This document shows positions 20,602 through 31,146 of a DNA stretch of 64,000 bases, in pieces. The stretch lies in NCBI GenBank assembly GCA_964019425.1, contig OZ025816.1:682001-746000 (forward strand), in the 5' to 3' direction. The notes beneath the pieces are model-generated. The model ran no database searches. It was not told the DNA's origin and was given only the letters and a program-made list of their open reading frames with translations. The position numbers and the translations under genes are program-made. The stretch comes from Flectonema sp. DT1601 (lineage: Eukaryota > Euglenozoa > Diplonemea > Diplonemida > Diplonemidae). The first letter of the stretch is position 1. Each line of letters begins with the position of its first letter.

Positions 20602-21442
20602 TTAGATTACCTGGTTAGTTCCTTAATACATTCCAAAAAAAAAAAACAAACAAAAAAACAGGTAGCCTCGCAAACTTTTCACGCCTCGGTGGCACACCTC
20701 AAAAGGATAAGAATAATCCTTCAATGCCGTTATTGAATATTGCTTGAATCTACTTAGTCTGTTGGATTACTTATTGTAATTGACCGAATGCTTTAATTAG
20801 CTTAGCAGCAGGAATAGGAAATAGTTGGCTCTCAAGTATCAGTTGGTGTCGTTCTGTCAACAAGATGTCTACACGCCTGAGATTTCCTTTATGAGTAAGT
20901 CATTTACCCTATTGTTGTATTAGAGATGAAGGCATTTTAATCGGTTGGATTGATTTATGAGTATTGGTATCGATTCTCAATTCTTCTTTTTTTTTTTTAA
21001 TTTTTTTTTTTTTTTTTAAAAAAAATCCAAATAAATATAATCTTTCGGGACTGAGTCTGCGAGCGTCTATTATTTTCCTTCTTAGACTTTTGCTTTCATT
21101 GACTCAATCAGCCGTTGCAACTGTTAATCCATTTCTATTAATTACATGCTGAAAGGCTATCCAGACACAACGAAAAAATCTTTGCGCTCAAGCAATTTGG
21201 GCGAGCCAACTCAGCCATTTTTTGTAAACGTTTTATTCTTCTTTTTTTTTCTGATACGTTGTTGTTTCGATATGCGGTTTTATTGTGTTGATCGTTCTCA
21301 GTTTTTTTTCATTCATTTCTTCTTGAGAAGCTAAAAAAAACTCGGAAGGGGAACCAGCAGGAAAGGCCAAACTACGAGTCAATAAATCTTATCTTAATAG
21401 ACCAATCCCTAACAGTATTATAAAATATATAAAAAAAAAAAA
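20602..21442. other. Intergenic spacer with adjacent hairpins
   Basis: No gene is seen. Two overlapping hairpins lie at 20703-20721 (AAGGAT/ATCCTT) and 20720-20737 (TTCAAT-GCCGTT-ATTGAA). The second matches one in the spacer after the GALC-like gene. Long T runs occur at 20985-21020. TAG at 21398-21400 and CAG at 21413-21415 precede a leader ending in A12 directly before the next start codon. Confidence 0.55.
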
Positions 21443-24400
21443 ATGACTGGAATGAGAGAGTGTATTTCCAGAATTCAAACAGCCAATGGAAGTGAGATAT
21501 TTGCACTCTGTGAGTTGATCGGAAAGGGTCCAGCAGCACACTTTCCAAGAGCTCAAGAAAAAGAGAAAACTATTAAAGATCTTCTCATCGATCCGAAAGA
21601 CATGTTGGAATTCCATGAACTAGACCACGACGGGTCAGTACTAATACAAAACAAGGAGTATTTCTATTATAATAAACCTTGCTTTGTTGCAGGACAGGGT
21701 CATATCTGTTATTCTAAGAAGAAAGGTGACACCCACATGACGATGATGAAAGTCAGACCCAGCACTGAAAGCTCTGAAAATGAAGTTGCGATTCTTCGTC
21801 AACTACAAAAGAACTCTCATCCAAATATCATAACAACTTTTGGATCAACTGTTAAAGATGGGTTGATATACACGGCGTTACGACAGGTACATTCTACTTT
21901 GTTAGAGCACATTGAAACCAGCGGCTTGTCATTCGAAAAGTCAAAGTGGGTTGTAAGAGAACTCCACAGCGGGATATCCTTCTTACATGAAAATGATATT
22001 GCCCACAGAAATATAAATCCGAAAAATATTTTATTTTGTAGTGACGGAAGGTACAAAGTTGTTTTATCGGATTTTTCTTCTGCCACCACAAATAGAGACG
22101 CACCTGCTGTTGAAGGAACTATTGGGTTTACTCCACCTGAAGTATTTAACATGTTGTGTAAAAAGGAAATTCACAAAAACAACACATTTGCCAACGACAT
22201 TTACTGTTTTGGAGCAACTTGTTTAGCATCCGTCTTCGGAATGAATACGTACAATGGAGAGCTGACTCCTAATGAAAACATATTACAGTACGACAAGCGA
22301 TCGACAGGAAATTTATTTTTCAATGTAAATTCTATTCTTGAATCCTTCGCTAAACAAGCTGAGAACAACAACGATCCTGAAGCACAACAAAAGAAGGAAT
22401 ACCTTCTTACGTTTCTTCCAAAATGTTTAGTTTATCGTTATACCGATAGAAGTTCTATAGATTTATTATTTGACGTCAATAAGCAAAGTTGTGAAAAACG
22501 TATTGATGATAAGAGATTATTTTCATACATCCCTCTGACTGAGCAAGCAATGCGAAACTTTAAAAATGAAGGTTGTAAAGTAATTGTTTACGGTAAACAC
22601 TATGCTGTTTATAAAGACGATTATGTCACTCGGTACTATCCGGGGACGAGTGTGACATTCGCAGAGAGTCTCGCAGATTCAAAAAAATTCTTTGAAAGTT
22701 TTGAATTTGGTGGCGACATTAAAACATCACAAGCAGGCGGTCGTTGTTATTCCTTACCAACAAGACTCGTTGAGGGTGATCAACCTGGTGCTATAAAGTA
22801 TATCGTAATTGACGAAGAGCTATCAGTCTCTGAGTTTGATTCTTTAGTAAAAGAAGGACATATTTTTAACTTTATTCACAAGAATTTGGAAACAACATTC
22901 GCGATCACCTATGGACATATAATGTACTACGCAGAGTACGATATAAAGACTCAGTCTGTTTCAAGACTGGCGAGGGTCTACATGGACCTTAACAGTTTAA
23001 ATCATGAAGCACACCTTCGAGCTGTGATGCTTGCGTTGATTCCTTCTAAGATTCCTCAAGAAGCAGGGTCATTGATTAAAATGAAGAAATATTTTAGTGA
23101 AGTTGTGAAGAAGGGATTTTGCAGTCGTTCTAATCCAAACATAGAAAAGACAGCTTTAGAAGTTGTTGAGGGAGTGTCACTGGAGTACATTTTAGAAAAG
23201 ACTCAAAACTACTACAGCGATGCTGATATTGAGGGACGGAACCTAATCAGAGTAAACATAGACGAGTCTGTGACACTTCGTGAAGCAATTATTATTCATA
23301 TTAAGCACCTTCAGATGGATAGGAGTCCTGGGGTCGCAATAAAGAAATTTAATAATTGGCTGGGAAATAACCAACAGTTGGAGACCAAATTATATTCAAA
23401 CCCGATGTTACTTCAGGAATCTTGGGAGACTGCTGCTCGTTTGTTGGAGTGGTTCAGTTCAATTCCCCCTGAGCTTGCTAAGGATGAAAAACCAGCATGC
23501 GCAGAGCTAATATTCCGTGCCCTCCCTCTTAGCGTAATGTTTCCGCTGTATTTTTGTTTTCTCGAAAAACAAATTCCACTTTTAGTTGCCCAACAGAAGG
23601 CTGGAAACATTGTTCAGTACCAGGAATTTGTTGAAAATCGCCTCAACGAGTACTTCGACGAACACGAAGAAAACCACCTTCAGGTGGTGAAGCTTTTCCA
23701 CTTAGCTGGACTTATTGACGGATATGTTGGAATTAAAGAAGAGAACTTTAAATCAGTGAGGGAAAGCCACGTCTGTGAACTAGATTTTGCGGTTCTTATT
23801 AACCAGGTTTTCCAAACTACTGAAACTACTAGAGAAGTGTTTAATGAACAACACGGTATCGCAATACCATTTACTACTCAACGAGCAACTAGTATTCAAT
23901 TCGCGAATACAAAGACAGACGGTTACGTAACTTGTAACATGACTGATGGATCAACAAGATATTTATTAGTTAAAAATGTTCACTTGAGTGATTCAAAGGA
24001 GCGACAGGAATGTATTCAACGAGTTAGAGCTTCCTGCACAATACAAATAATGAGAAGGTACCTTGATTCATGTGGTCTTAATATATGTGTTAACGAATCG
24101 AACATGACGATATTACCGTTACTGGGTGATTCGAATACTGCTATTGAAGTTTATGAAATACCGGATCCTTCAAAGTCATTTCCAGGACATCGTGCTGGTC
24201 TCGAAGCTGGTCATCAGTTGCTTGTTGATATTGTTGGTATTTCTGATGAATATTTGTTTGAGTCTTCTACATTTGATCAACTTATATACCTTCCTCATGA
24301 TCGTATGGTGAATGGAAAATCTGTTCTTCCGTGTTTGCCTTATAAGCTTGTTAAAGAGAGAGATTCTCAAGCGCTTGACTGTGTGAAAACATTTTTTATT

Positions 24401-24451
24401 GATGCTGCCAAGCAGAAACTTTCTAACATTGAAATCTTGTTTGCAAAATAA
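21443..24451 (+). CDS. Large Ser/Thr protein kinase-like protein, probable pseudokinase
   Basis: This protein of 1,002 residues has a kinase-like domain at about 80-330. The ATP-anchoring Lys is likely K102 in MMKV. The catalytic loop reads HRNINPKNILF (about 188-198), so the HRD aspartate is replaced by Asn. The DFG motif is DFS (about 208-210), keeping the metal-binding Asp. The activation-segment end EGTIGFTPPEV resembles the GT.GW.APE of IRE1-like and other kinases, and NDIYCFGATCLA is the subdomain IX Asp block. The following 670 residues match nothing I recognise. They contain mixed helical and strand segments, no coiled coil and no clear membrane span. A scaffold or nucleotide sensor role is inferred. 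No IRE1 RNase domain is evident. Confidence 0.78.
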   Translation: MTGMRECISRIQTANGSEIFALCELIGKGPAAHFPRAQEKEKTIKDLLIDPKDMLEFHELDHDGSVLIQNKEYFYYNKPCFVAGQGHICYSKKKGDTHMTMMKVRPSTESSENEVAILRQLQKNSHPNIITTFGSTVKDGLIYTALRQVHSTLLEHIETSGLSFEKSKWVVRELHSGISFLHENDIAHRNINPKNILFCSDGRYKVVLSDFSSATTNRDAPAVEGTIGFTPPEVFNMLCKKEIHKNNTFANDIYCFGATCLASVFGMNTYNGELTPNENILQYDKRSTGNLFFNVNSILESFAKQAENNNDPEAQQKKEYLLTFLPKCLVYRYTDRSSIDLLFDVNKQSCEKRIDDKRLFSYIPLTEQAMRNFKNEGCKVIVYGKHYAVYKDDYVTRYYPGTSVTFAESLADSKKFFESFEFGGDIKTSQAGGRCYSLPTRLVEGDQPGAIKYIVIDEELSVSEFDSLVKEGHIFNFIHKNLETTFAITYGHIMYYAEYDIKTQSVSRLARVYMDLNSLNHEAHLRAVMLALIPSKIPQEAGSLIKMKKYFSEVVKKGFCSRSNPNIEKTALEVVEGVSLEYILEKTQNYYSDADIEGRNLIRVNIDESVTLREAIIIHIKHLQMDRSPGVAIKKFNNWLGNNQQLETKLYSNPMLLQESWETAARLLEWFSSIPPELAKDEKPACAELIFRALPLSVMFPLYFCFLEKQIPLLVAQQKAGNIVQYQEFVENRLNEYFDEHEENHLQVVKLFHLAGLIDGYVGIKEENFKSVRESHVCELDFAVLINQVFQTTETTREVFNEQHGIAIPFTTQRATSIQFANTKTDGYVTCNMTDGSTRYLLVKNVHLSDSKERQECIQRVRASCTIQIMRRYLDSCGLNICVNESNMTILPLLGDSNTAIEVYEIPDPSKSFPGHRAGLEAGHQLLVDIVGISDEYLFESSTFDQLIYLPHDRMVNGKSVLPCLPYKLVKERDSQALDCVKTFFIDAAKQKLSNIEILFAK

Positions 24452-24476
24452 GGAGAGAGGTGATTTATTTTTTCTA

Positions 24477-24510
<34 letters not shown>

Positions 24511-24972
24511 AAAAAAAAAGTTGCTGAAAAAATATTTTCAGCTGGAAGTTATGAAGCACGCCCCCTTGCCGACAGGTGTCTGTTACACTTTTTTATTGAC
24601 TTACCGACTACCGACTACGTGCATACACATTCTAATTTAACTTATGTTGTTTTTACTATAACTGTCTACGGTGGGCTACTCCTTCCTCTTCTGTTGCTTT
24701 GCTGACAATTTCCAGGACACTTCTCATAAGTTACTTTCTTATTAACTAGTAAAAGTAATTTGGTGTAACTCGGATTCAAAGTAGGTGATAAGGAGTTTTT
24801 ATTCGACTCAATTTCGAGGAGGACAAAAAAAAAAAAAAAAAAACAGTTCACAGTCTCAAATAGTGTTTTTAGTATTTTTTCAATTAATATTATCCTGGCA
24901 GTCTGTCTTGCTCAATTGATTCGCTCTGCTCTTTCTACCTGCTTCAGTATATGTTAGCATTTGTAATTAATT

Positions 24973-25008
<36 letters not shown>

Positions 25009-25124
25009 AATTTATTAATAAAGGAAACTAATATGTGAAAAAAAACTCATCAGAACCAACAACATCAATTAAATCTCATAAAAAAACAATAATATTTTCA
25101 CTAAAAAAGTATAAAAGACTAACA
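24452..25124. other. Intergenic spacer
   Basis: No gene is seen. T18-A9 sequence precedes a perfect hairpin GCTGAAAA-AATA-TTTTCAGC at 24523-24542, about 70 nt after the kinase stop. A pyrimidine-rich stretch CTGCTCTTTCTACCTGCTTCAG ends at 24947, about 180 nt upstream of the TM9SF start; it is the best acceptor-like site here. An (AAC)n run follows. Confidence 0.55.
24976..25007 (+). repeat. (AAC)n microsatellite
   Basis: About 10.7 uninterrupted AAC units lie in the presumed 5' leader of the TM9SF gene. Confidence 0.9.
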
Positions 25125-26542
25125 ATGTTAGCAGTCGCATTTATAACTGGATTACTTGGGTCAGTAGCGGAAGGATACAGTAAGTTCGGATATGTACCTG
25201 GTATGGAAGTAGTTGACTACTCTCCTAATCAGGTTGTAGACGTTAAGGTAAACTCCCTTCATAGCCATGAAGGTATCGTGTCTTACGATTATTATTCTTT
25301 GAAATTTTGTAAACCACGTGACATGCAGAAGAGTGTAGAACTTGCGGATGAGAGGTTAGGTGAGATCTTATGGGGGGATCGGATCTTCCCATCGTTATAT
25401 GAGCTGAAGATGCTTGAAAATGTAACATGCAAACCATTAAACTGTCCTGGAGGACAAAAAAAAGTCAGCTTGTCCGACTTAAAACGATTTGAAAACAAAA
25501 TAGACGACGGATACAGAGGTAACTTTGTTATAGACAACTTACCTGTTGTTGCTAAGAATTTTGAGTCTAAATTTCTTATGGGTAACTGTCAAGCACCGTC
25601 TCCAAGAGGATATGCGTTGGGAGTTCCAAAGAGGTGTACACCTGACAAACAATTTACTTACATAAATAATCATTTAAAGTTTGAGATAAAAGTCAACGAA
25701 CACAAACCAGATAAATACATCGTCGTATCCGTAAATATCGTCCCTTACTCGATAAGAGGATCTGAATTTGTATGCGGAACGAGAGGGTTCGATCCTGAAA
25801 AGAATGACTACGAACCTCAAACAACAAGTTCTGAATTAACATCTTCCATTGGGTGGACGTATTCAGTTGAATGGACTAAAACTGATTCAATTGGATGGTC
25901 AAACAGATGGGATGCTTACCTTTCACTTTCCTTTTCAAATAATAACGCGAGAGTTCATTGGAAATCAATCTTTAATTCGATATTAGTAATTCTGATTCTT
26001 GGTGGATCAGTTGCTCGTATATTACAAATGGCGCTTCGATATGATATAGATCGCTACAATCAGGAAGAAGCAGAAGAACAACGTGAAGAGATTGGTTGGA
26101 AACTTGTCCACGGAGACGTTTTTCGTACTCCTCCACATCCGGCATACCTGTCGATTGTTATTGGAAATGGTGTGCAGCTTATAGCAATGTTTAGTTGTAC
26201 GTTATTATTCGCGATGTTGGGTTTCTTATCACCCTCTAACAGAGGAGCTCTTATCAGTGCCACGGTGTTGTTCTTCGTATTGATGTCTTTACTCAATGGA
26301 TTAGTAACAGGAATGTTCTTAAAGAATTGGGGATCTAGAAAATGGATATACGTATTCGTCTCTGGCACAGCATACCCTGGTTTGATGTTCTGTATTTGGT
26401 TATTTACCGAAGTCATAAAGCTTGCTAGAGGAAAGGGTGCCAATACCGCTCCTATTGTTTCTATCGTTACAATCATGGCTTTGTGGTTTTGTGTTTCACT
26501 GCCTTTGGTTGTGTTTGGAGCTAGTTTTGGATTCAGGGTGTG

Positions 26543-26575
<33 letters not shown>

Positions 26576-27137
26576 TAAGATTCATAATAAACAAAAACTC
26601 TAATAATAATAATAATAATAACAGTGCGGTGTGATTGACGATTCCCATCTCCACGTGAATAGTTTCGAAAGAAGAATCCCACCCAGGCATTGGCTACTTA
26701 AAAGATGGATCTTGTTATTTGGACCCGGAATACTACCATTTGGAGCTGCTTTTATTGAATTACGATTTATATTATCGTCAATGTGGCAAGGAATGGTCTA
26801 CTACGTTTTTGGTTTCCTGGGAATCACGGCATTAGTTGTCGTTATCACAGCAGCCGAAGTCGCAATTGTGATAATTTACTTCCTCCTGGTGAACGAAGAT
26901 CATAAATGGCACTGGCCTTCAGTATACATACCTGGAGGAATGGGTATCCATTTCTTTTTATATTCGATCTATTATTGGCAAACAAGTTTAAATATTAGAA
27001 CGTGGTTGGGAACTTTGATATTCTTCCAAACTATGTCAATAGTCTCCTTATCGATATGGATATGTGCTGGTACCGTTGGATACCTTTCTTGCATGTTATT
27101 CACAAGAGCTATTTATGCTCAGCTGAAGGTTGATTGA
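25125..27137 (+). CDS. TM9SF: Nonaspanin (transmembrane 9 superfamily protein)
   Basis: TM9SF proteins are nine-span membrane proteins of Golgi and endosomes that assist sorting of transmembrane cargo. Exons 25125-26537 and 26625-27137 encode about 641 residues, the usual family size. A signal peptide lies at 1-17 (MLAVAFITGLLGSVAEG). The luminal domain has family features (YDYYSLKFC, NLPVV, and SIGWTYSVEW before the first span). Eight C-terminal spans include FGPGILPFGAAFIELRFIL and the final KVD, the COPI-type Golgi-retention signal. The ATG at 25125 is preferred because the frame upstream has no Met and the hydrophobic signal starts there. Which TM9SF subfamily it belongs to (1 to 4) is not resolved. 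Confidence 0.93.
26538..26624 (+). other. Spliceosomal intron of TM9SF gene (87 nt)
   Basis: Donor GTGTGT, acceptor AACAG, phase 0. The intron contains a T29 run and an (AAT)n run. Joining gives GASFGFR-CGVIDD, continuing into the family's IPPR block (FERRIPPRHW, compare IPRQIP in animals). Unspliced, the frame ends in poly-Phe and a stop. Confidence 0.88.
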
Positions 27138-27166
27138 TATCATTTGCCTGCTATCGTTGATATCAA
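27134..27166 (+). other. Hairpin overlapping the TM9SF stop codon
   Basis: TTGATATCA (27134-27142) and TGATATCAA (27158-27166) form a perfect 9-bp stem with a 15-nt loop. The TGA stop (27135-27137) lies inside the 5' arm. Confidence 0.6.
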
Positions 27167-28031
27167 TAAATTGGTTTATGGAAGACCGTTGTTACACTCT
27201 TTCAAAGTGATGGCATAGTTCTTCAGTAATCTGATTAATTATTTATATTGTAATTACTTTATAAAAAACTGACATCTGATTCTAACCTTTTGAGATTACG
27301 GCTATATTATATGTTGTTATTAAAAAAAAAAAAAAAAGGAAGAATAAAAACTGAGACAGACACTGAGGAGAAATTAGTCCTGATGACAGACATTGTGATA
27401 CCAATCCAAGACGTTCTAGGAAAAAAAAAAAAATAATAGAAATGTTGTCCGATGCTTCCCTTTTGTTTCGTTAGTTGACTTGTACAGTGAAAGTACACAC
27501 TATTCTATCCCAGTCATCAGTATTGTTGTGTTATTCCCCCTTTAGGCAGTACTATCTACACAGTGAGGTGACAACGCGTGTTCACTTCCAAAAACTTCCA
27601 AAAAGGTAAAGATGATCCGGTTTACGAGTCTTGCAGGAACAGCAAAGGCATATTGAAAATGAAAACCCTTTTTAGCTTCGTCGGTTAAGTAGGTTCATTG
27701 TTTGAAAAGCTACTTGCTTTCTTAGGCAAGTTTTTATTTTTTGCAATATGGTGGCGTTCATTTTACAATTCTGTGTGTTTAAAAAAAAAAAAAAAAATAA
27801 GACCTCTTCTGTTGTTGTTTCTTTCTTTATTTTCTTCATTTCACACCGTTTTAATTAAACTTTAAGAGTGTGTATGTTAGTGTTGATTGAGAAATTGTTC
27901 TTAAGTAGTATTAATGACTCAGTGAGTAAGCTTAATTTAGGTAGTCATTGAGATGAGATACCCGCAGATCGATCAGAGTATCTTGTATTATGTTGTCAAG
28001 TGATAAATATTATTTTACTCAGCAGCATAAG
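27167..28031. other. Intergenic spacer
   Basis: No gene is seen. A runs occur at 27321-27335, 27421-27432 and 27781-27797. A candidate acceptor, TATTATTTTACTCAG, has AG at 28021-28022, nine bases before the next start codon. An upstream in-frame ATG at 27990 lies before this AG. Confidence 0.5.
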
Positions 28032-29786
28032 ATGAATCAAATTGGAATGCAGCCGACAGGTGCACTCCAACCAGGTCTCGGAATTGAAACAACGAATCCG
28101 TTATTGGGATATGCTTCACCAACGGGAGGAGGAATCGGTCTTCAACCAATTGGAACACCTGCGGGGTACCCAACTGCTACTATCCCTTCAGCTACTGTTC
28201 CAACTACTACAACAGCAGGTCTACTTCCTGGTACCGGTGCAGGTACCTTACCGTACACAGGATTGCCAGCTACAGGGCTCGCCCCACTAGCGCCAACTCC
28301 AGGACAGGTTCTCGCACCAATTGGTAACTTACCACCAACTACTAACTCCATTCATAGTTCCTTTCCAAACACCTCTGCAGCTCCTGTCTTCAATCCAGCT
28401 CTCGATCAGTCAGCAACTCCAGGACTGGGAGCTATTGGACTACCAACTACTACACCTCTTGCGACTTCATTGGGAGGTCTCGGAATGACAACTGGTGTTG
28501 GGCTTCCTGCAGCAACTGGAATGGGGCTTGGGGGAGACTTAATCGGAACAACTCCGGGATTGGTAGGTGTCAATGCGACTCCAGGATTGTTGGGCGTCAA
28601 TGCGACTCCAGCTATTGGTGTCGGTATTGGTGGGATTGGAGGAATGGGACTCGGAGGAACGGGACTCGGGGGAGTAGGAGGGTTGGGTGTTGGTGGGGGA
28701 CTGGCCCCATCATCAGAGAGTGGAACATTGGAAAAGCAGCAAGAAGAAATTCAGCGCCTCAGAGAAGAAATAGCCAGACAGCAACAACAGCAACAGCAAC
28801 AACAGCAGCAGCAACAACAACAACAACCGCCGCCCGCACAGGAAGAGAAAAGGGATCCGAACAAATGGAGATGTTCTGAATGTACATTTGATAACAATCT
28901 AACTTCAAACTCTTGTGATATGTGTCAAGCACTTAGACCAGCTGGCGGAAGTAGTGGTGGAACGAGCGGGGAGTCGTGGACTTGCGGACAATGTTTTCAC
29001 AGAGACAACACTGCTATGACCTGCCGAGTGTGTAATGCATCTAAACCAGCGGGAAGCACCAACAACAACAACAACAACAGTAGCAGCAGTAATGGTAAAA
29101 GTCTACTTGAGGAGTATGCCGCCCTCAGTAACCAAACAGCCAATGCTGTTCATGACTTCAATGCTGGTCAGTCTCGTCAACAGCCAACACCTCCACAGGA
29201 TACTTCAGCATCAATGAATCCTAACCAATGGCAGTGTCCACAATGTACTTTTGTTTGTAATAAAACGAATCAAAGATGCCCAATGTGTAATATGAATAAA
29301 CCAGACAGCGTTAGAGAGAAGGAAAAACTTTTAGAAACACCAGACGGATGGAAATGTGAACAATGCACTCTAGCAAACGAGTACTCAGCGAGAAGATGCA
29401 CAGCTTGCCATAGTCCGGCACCTGCGGGATACGGTGGACCCCCACCGGGATATGGTGGACCCCCACCACCGAATGGTGGTGGCTACGGTGGTAGAGTTGT
29501 AGGAGCCTTCCCTGGTCAGCATTTAGTACAGGGTGGTCAACCTCAACAACGCCATCAGCGCAAAGTTGAGTATGGCGACGGTGTAGTTTGGCAAAATGAC
29601 GCGCTGGCCTATAACTGCAATAATTGCAACGGAGTCTTTTCCATTCTCAACAGAAAGCATCACTGCAGGCTCTGTGGGTACATATTCTGTGCAAAGTGTA
29701 GTTCTCATACTGTCACTACTAGCAAGAACACACCAGAAAGGGCATGCGATTCTTGTTTTAGTAGCAAACGCTCTCTTGATGTATAA
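28032..29786 (+). CDS. Four RanBP2/NZF-type zinc fingers plus C-terminal FYVE domain
   Basis: This protein of 584 residues has an unusual architecture. Residues 1-245 are Gly/Pro/Thr-rich with short repeats (PGLVGVNAT, PGLLGVNAT). A helix and poly-Gln run follow (about 247-275). Four W-x-C-x2-C...C-x2-C fingers start near 279 (WRCSECTF), 316 (WTCGQC), 400 (WQCPQCTF) and 440 (WKCEQCTL). The Thr-Phe after the second Cys in fingers 1 and 3 is the ubiquitin-contacting pair of NZF fingers. A Gly-rich linker leads to a FYVE domain at about 516-580 with WQND, RKHHCRLCG and the paired Cys ligands, the set needed for PI3P binding. The likely role is an endosomal adaptor reading PI3P and ubiquitin. Start 28032 follows an acceptor-like CAG. 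Confidence 0.88.
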   Translation: MNQIGMQPTGALQPGLGIETTNPLLGYASPTGGGIGLQPIGTPAGYPTATIPSATVPTTTTAGLLPGTGAGTLPYTGLPATGLAPLAPTPGQVLAPIGNLPPTTNSIHSSFPNTSAAPVFNPALDQSATPGLGAIGLPTTTPLATSLGGLGMTTGVGLPAATGMGLGGDLIGTTPGLVGVNATPGLLGVNATPAIGVGIGGIGGMGLGGTGLGGVGGLGVGGGLAPSSESGTLEKQQEEIQRLREEIARQQQQQQQQQQQQQQQQPPPAQEEKRDPNKWRCSECTFDNNLTSNSCDMCQALRPAGGSSGGTSGESWTCGQCFHRDNTAMTCRVCNASKPAGSTNNNNNNSSSSNGKSLLEEYAALSNQTANAVHDFNAGQSRQQPTPPQDTSASMNPNQWQCPQCTFVCNKTNQRCPMCNMNKPDSVREKEKLLETPDGWKCEQCTLANEYSARRCTACHSPAPAGYGGPPPGYGGPPPPNGGGYGGRVVGAFPGQHLVQGGQPQQRHQRKVEYGDGVVWQNDALAYNCNNCNGVFSILNRKHHCRLCGYIFCAKCSSHTVTTSKNTPERACDSCFSSKRSLDV

Positions 29787-31146
29787 GTAATCTTCGTACA
29801 CACTGAATTGGAATGTGAGAACATCTATCGTCTGTTTCGTGGAAACAGTTGTAGCATATTATTTGATAGCAGCTGATGGTACAAATATGCCTTGGCCGAA
29901 CTCTTTCTTAAGCTCAAGTGCATTGTAGGGTAGGGTAGGGTAGGGTAGGGTAGGGGAGGACAGGTTTTAACTGAAGTGAGTTTAGTGTACGTCGTCCCGT
30001 ATTCTTTGTGAGTTGTCGATCGCTCATTTGAAGAAAACTTGCGACTCTGTGAAGAGACATCTACATGGTAGGGTTGTGTTGGTTGACATGATCGCATGTG
30101 AACGAAGAGATTCTTTTTTATTATTTTCTTTAAACTATTTTTTTTTTGTGAAATACGCAAGCGTTTGTGTGCAGTTATTTTGGAATCTGCTGGCAGCGAA
30201 AATCTTTTGTTATGTACCACTTTTTGACGACTGTGAAACCGCTATTATGTTCGTTCGTTCTTTTTTTTTTTTATTGCTGATTTTCTCAATGACGCGTTTA
30301 ACCCGCAATACCACGATAGTACATATAAGGTAAGCGCTTTTTTTTTTGTGAATTTCTTGGTTGTACATGAACCAGTATGTATATTTGTTTTGATTAACTG
30401 GTCGACACTCTCTCATTAATCAATACGGGGTAGTACGAGAGTAACTCCCGTTTCTAGTCCCTGGTATCTACGGTTGTCCAATCAGACAGTGCCGTGATGC
30501 TACCACTGGATGGATTATGGCTGAACCCAGTCTAGAGACATGCATGCTTTGAAGTGTTTCATCCGACTAATCACTTTTATCTGTTACTGAGAATCCAGTA
30601 GTTGATATTTTCTTTCCTCCCTTCCCCAAGTTTATTTTTATTTTTCCGAAAGGATATTTGCGGTTTTCACATCGTAGTTTAATTTTTTTTCTACTTTTTT
30701 CTGTTGTGGAAGGCTTCCTTAAAAAGCTTGTTTGCCAGTTTTAATTTGATGTATTATTTTGTGTACCAAGTGGATATGTTTTATTCGAATGGAATGAATG
30801 AAGTTTTACCTTTTATATGTTATTCCTTCCTGGGTAAGAACGAGGAACCAAATAAGGCTGCTTTTCTCTCTCTATTTCCCCTTATTTTCTGCGCGAGTTG
30901 CTGGTCACTGCCAAGCAGTTAACTACGTTATTGAATTATGTGATTTGTGTAATTCATTTTTTTTTTCTTTTTTTTTTTTTTCCCCTCTTTTCGAATAGAC
31001 AGCAAGAGGCTAATACGTTGAATACAAAGGGGTAAGAATAGGAAGAAAACAAAACAAAACAAAAGCAAAAGGAAAGTTGGGGAAACAAAAAAAAAAAGAA
31101 GCAACGACATTTCTTAACATAAATTTCTATTAAAAAAACAAGGGTT
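29787..31146. other. Intergenic spacer, structured
   Basis: No gene is supported. A perfect hairpin CTGTTT-CGTGG-AAACAG (29832-29848) lies 45 nt after the stop. A TAGGG array follows. A structured patch at about 30425-30560 includes ACGGG/CCCGT and CAGTG/CACTG inverted pairs. The rest is T-rich and A-rich sequence; short open frames here are composition artefacts. Confidence 0.5.
29926..29957 (+). repeat. (TAGGG)6 telomere-like tandem repeat
   Basis: Six exact TAGGG units followed by GG. It is interstitial, in the spacer downstream of the FYVE-protein gene. Confidence 0.92.

Noticed and set aside
25033-25124. An open frame reaching 30 codons upstream of the TM9SF Met.
   Set aside because: It has no ATG in frame, is A-rich leader sequence, and the signal peptide begins at 25125.
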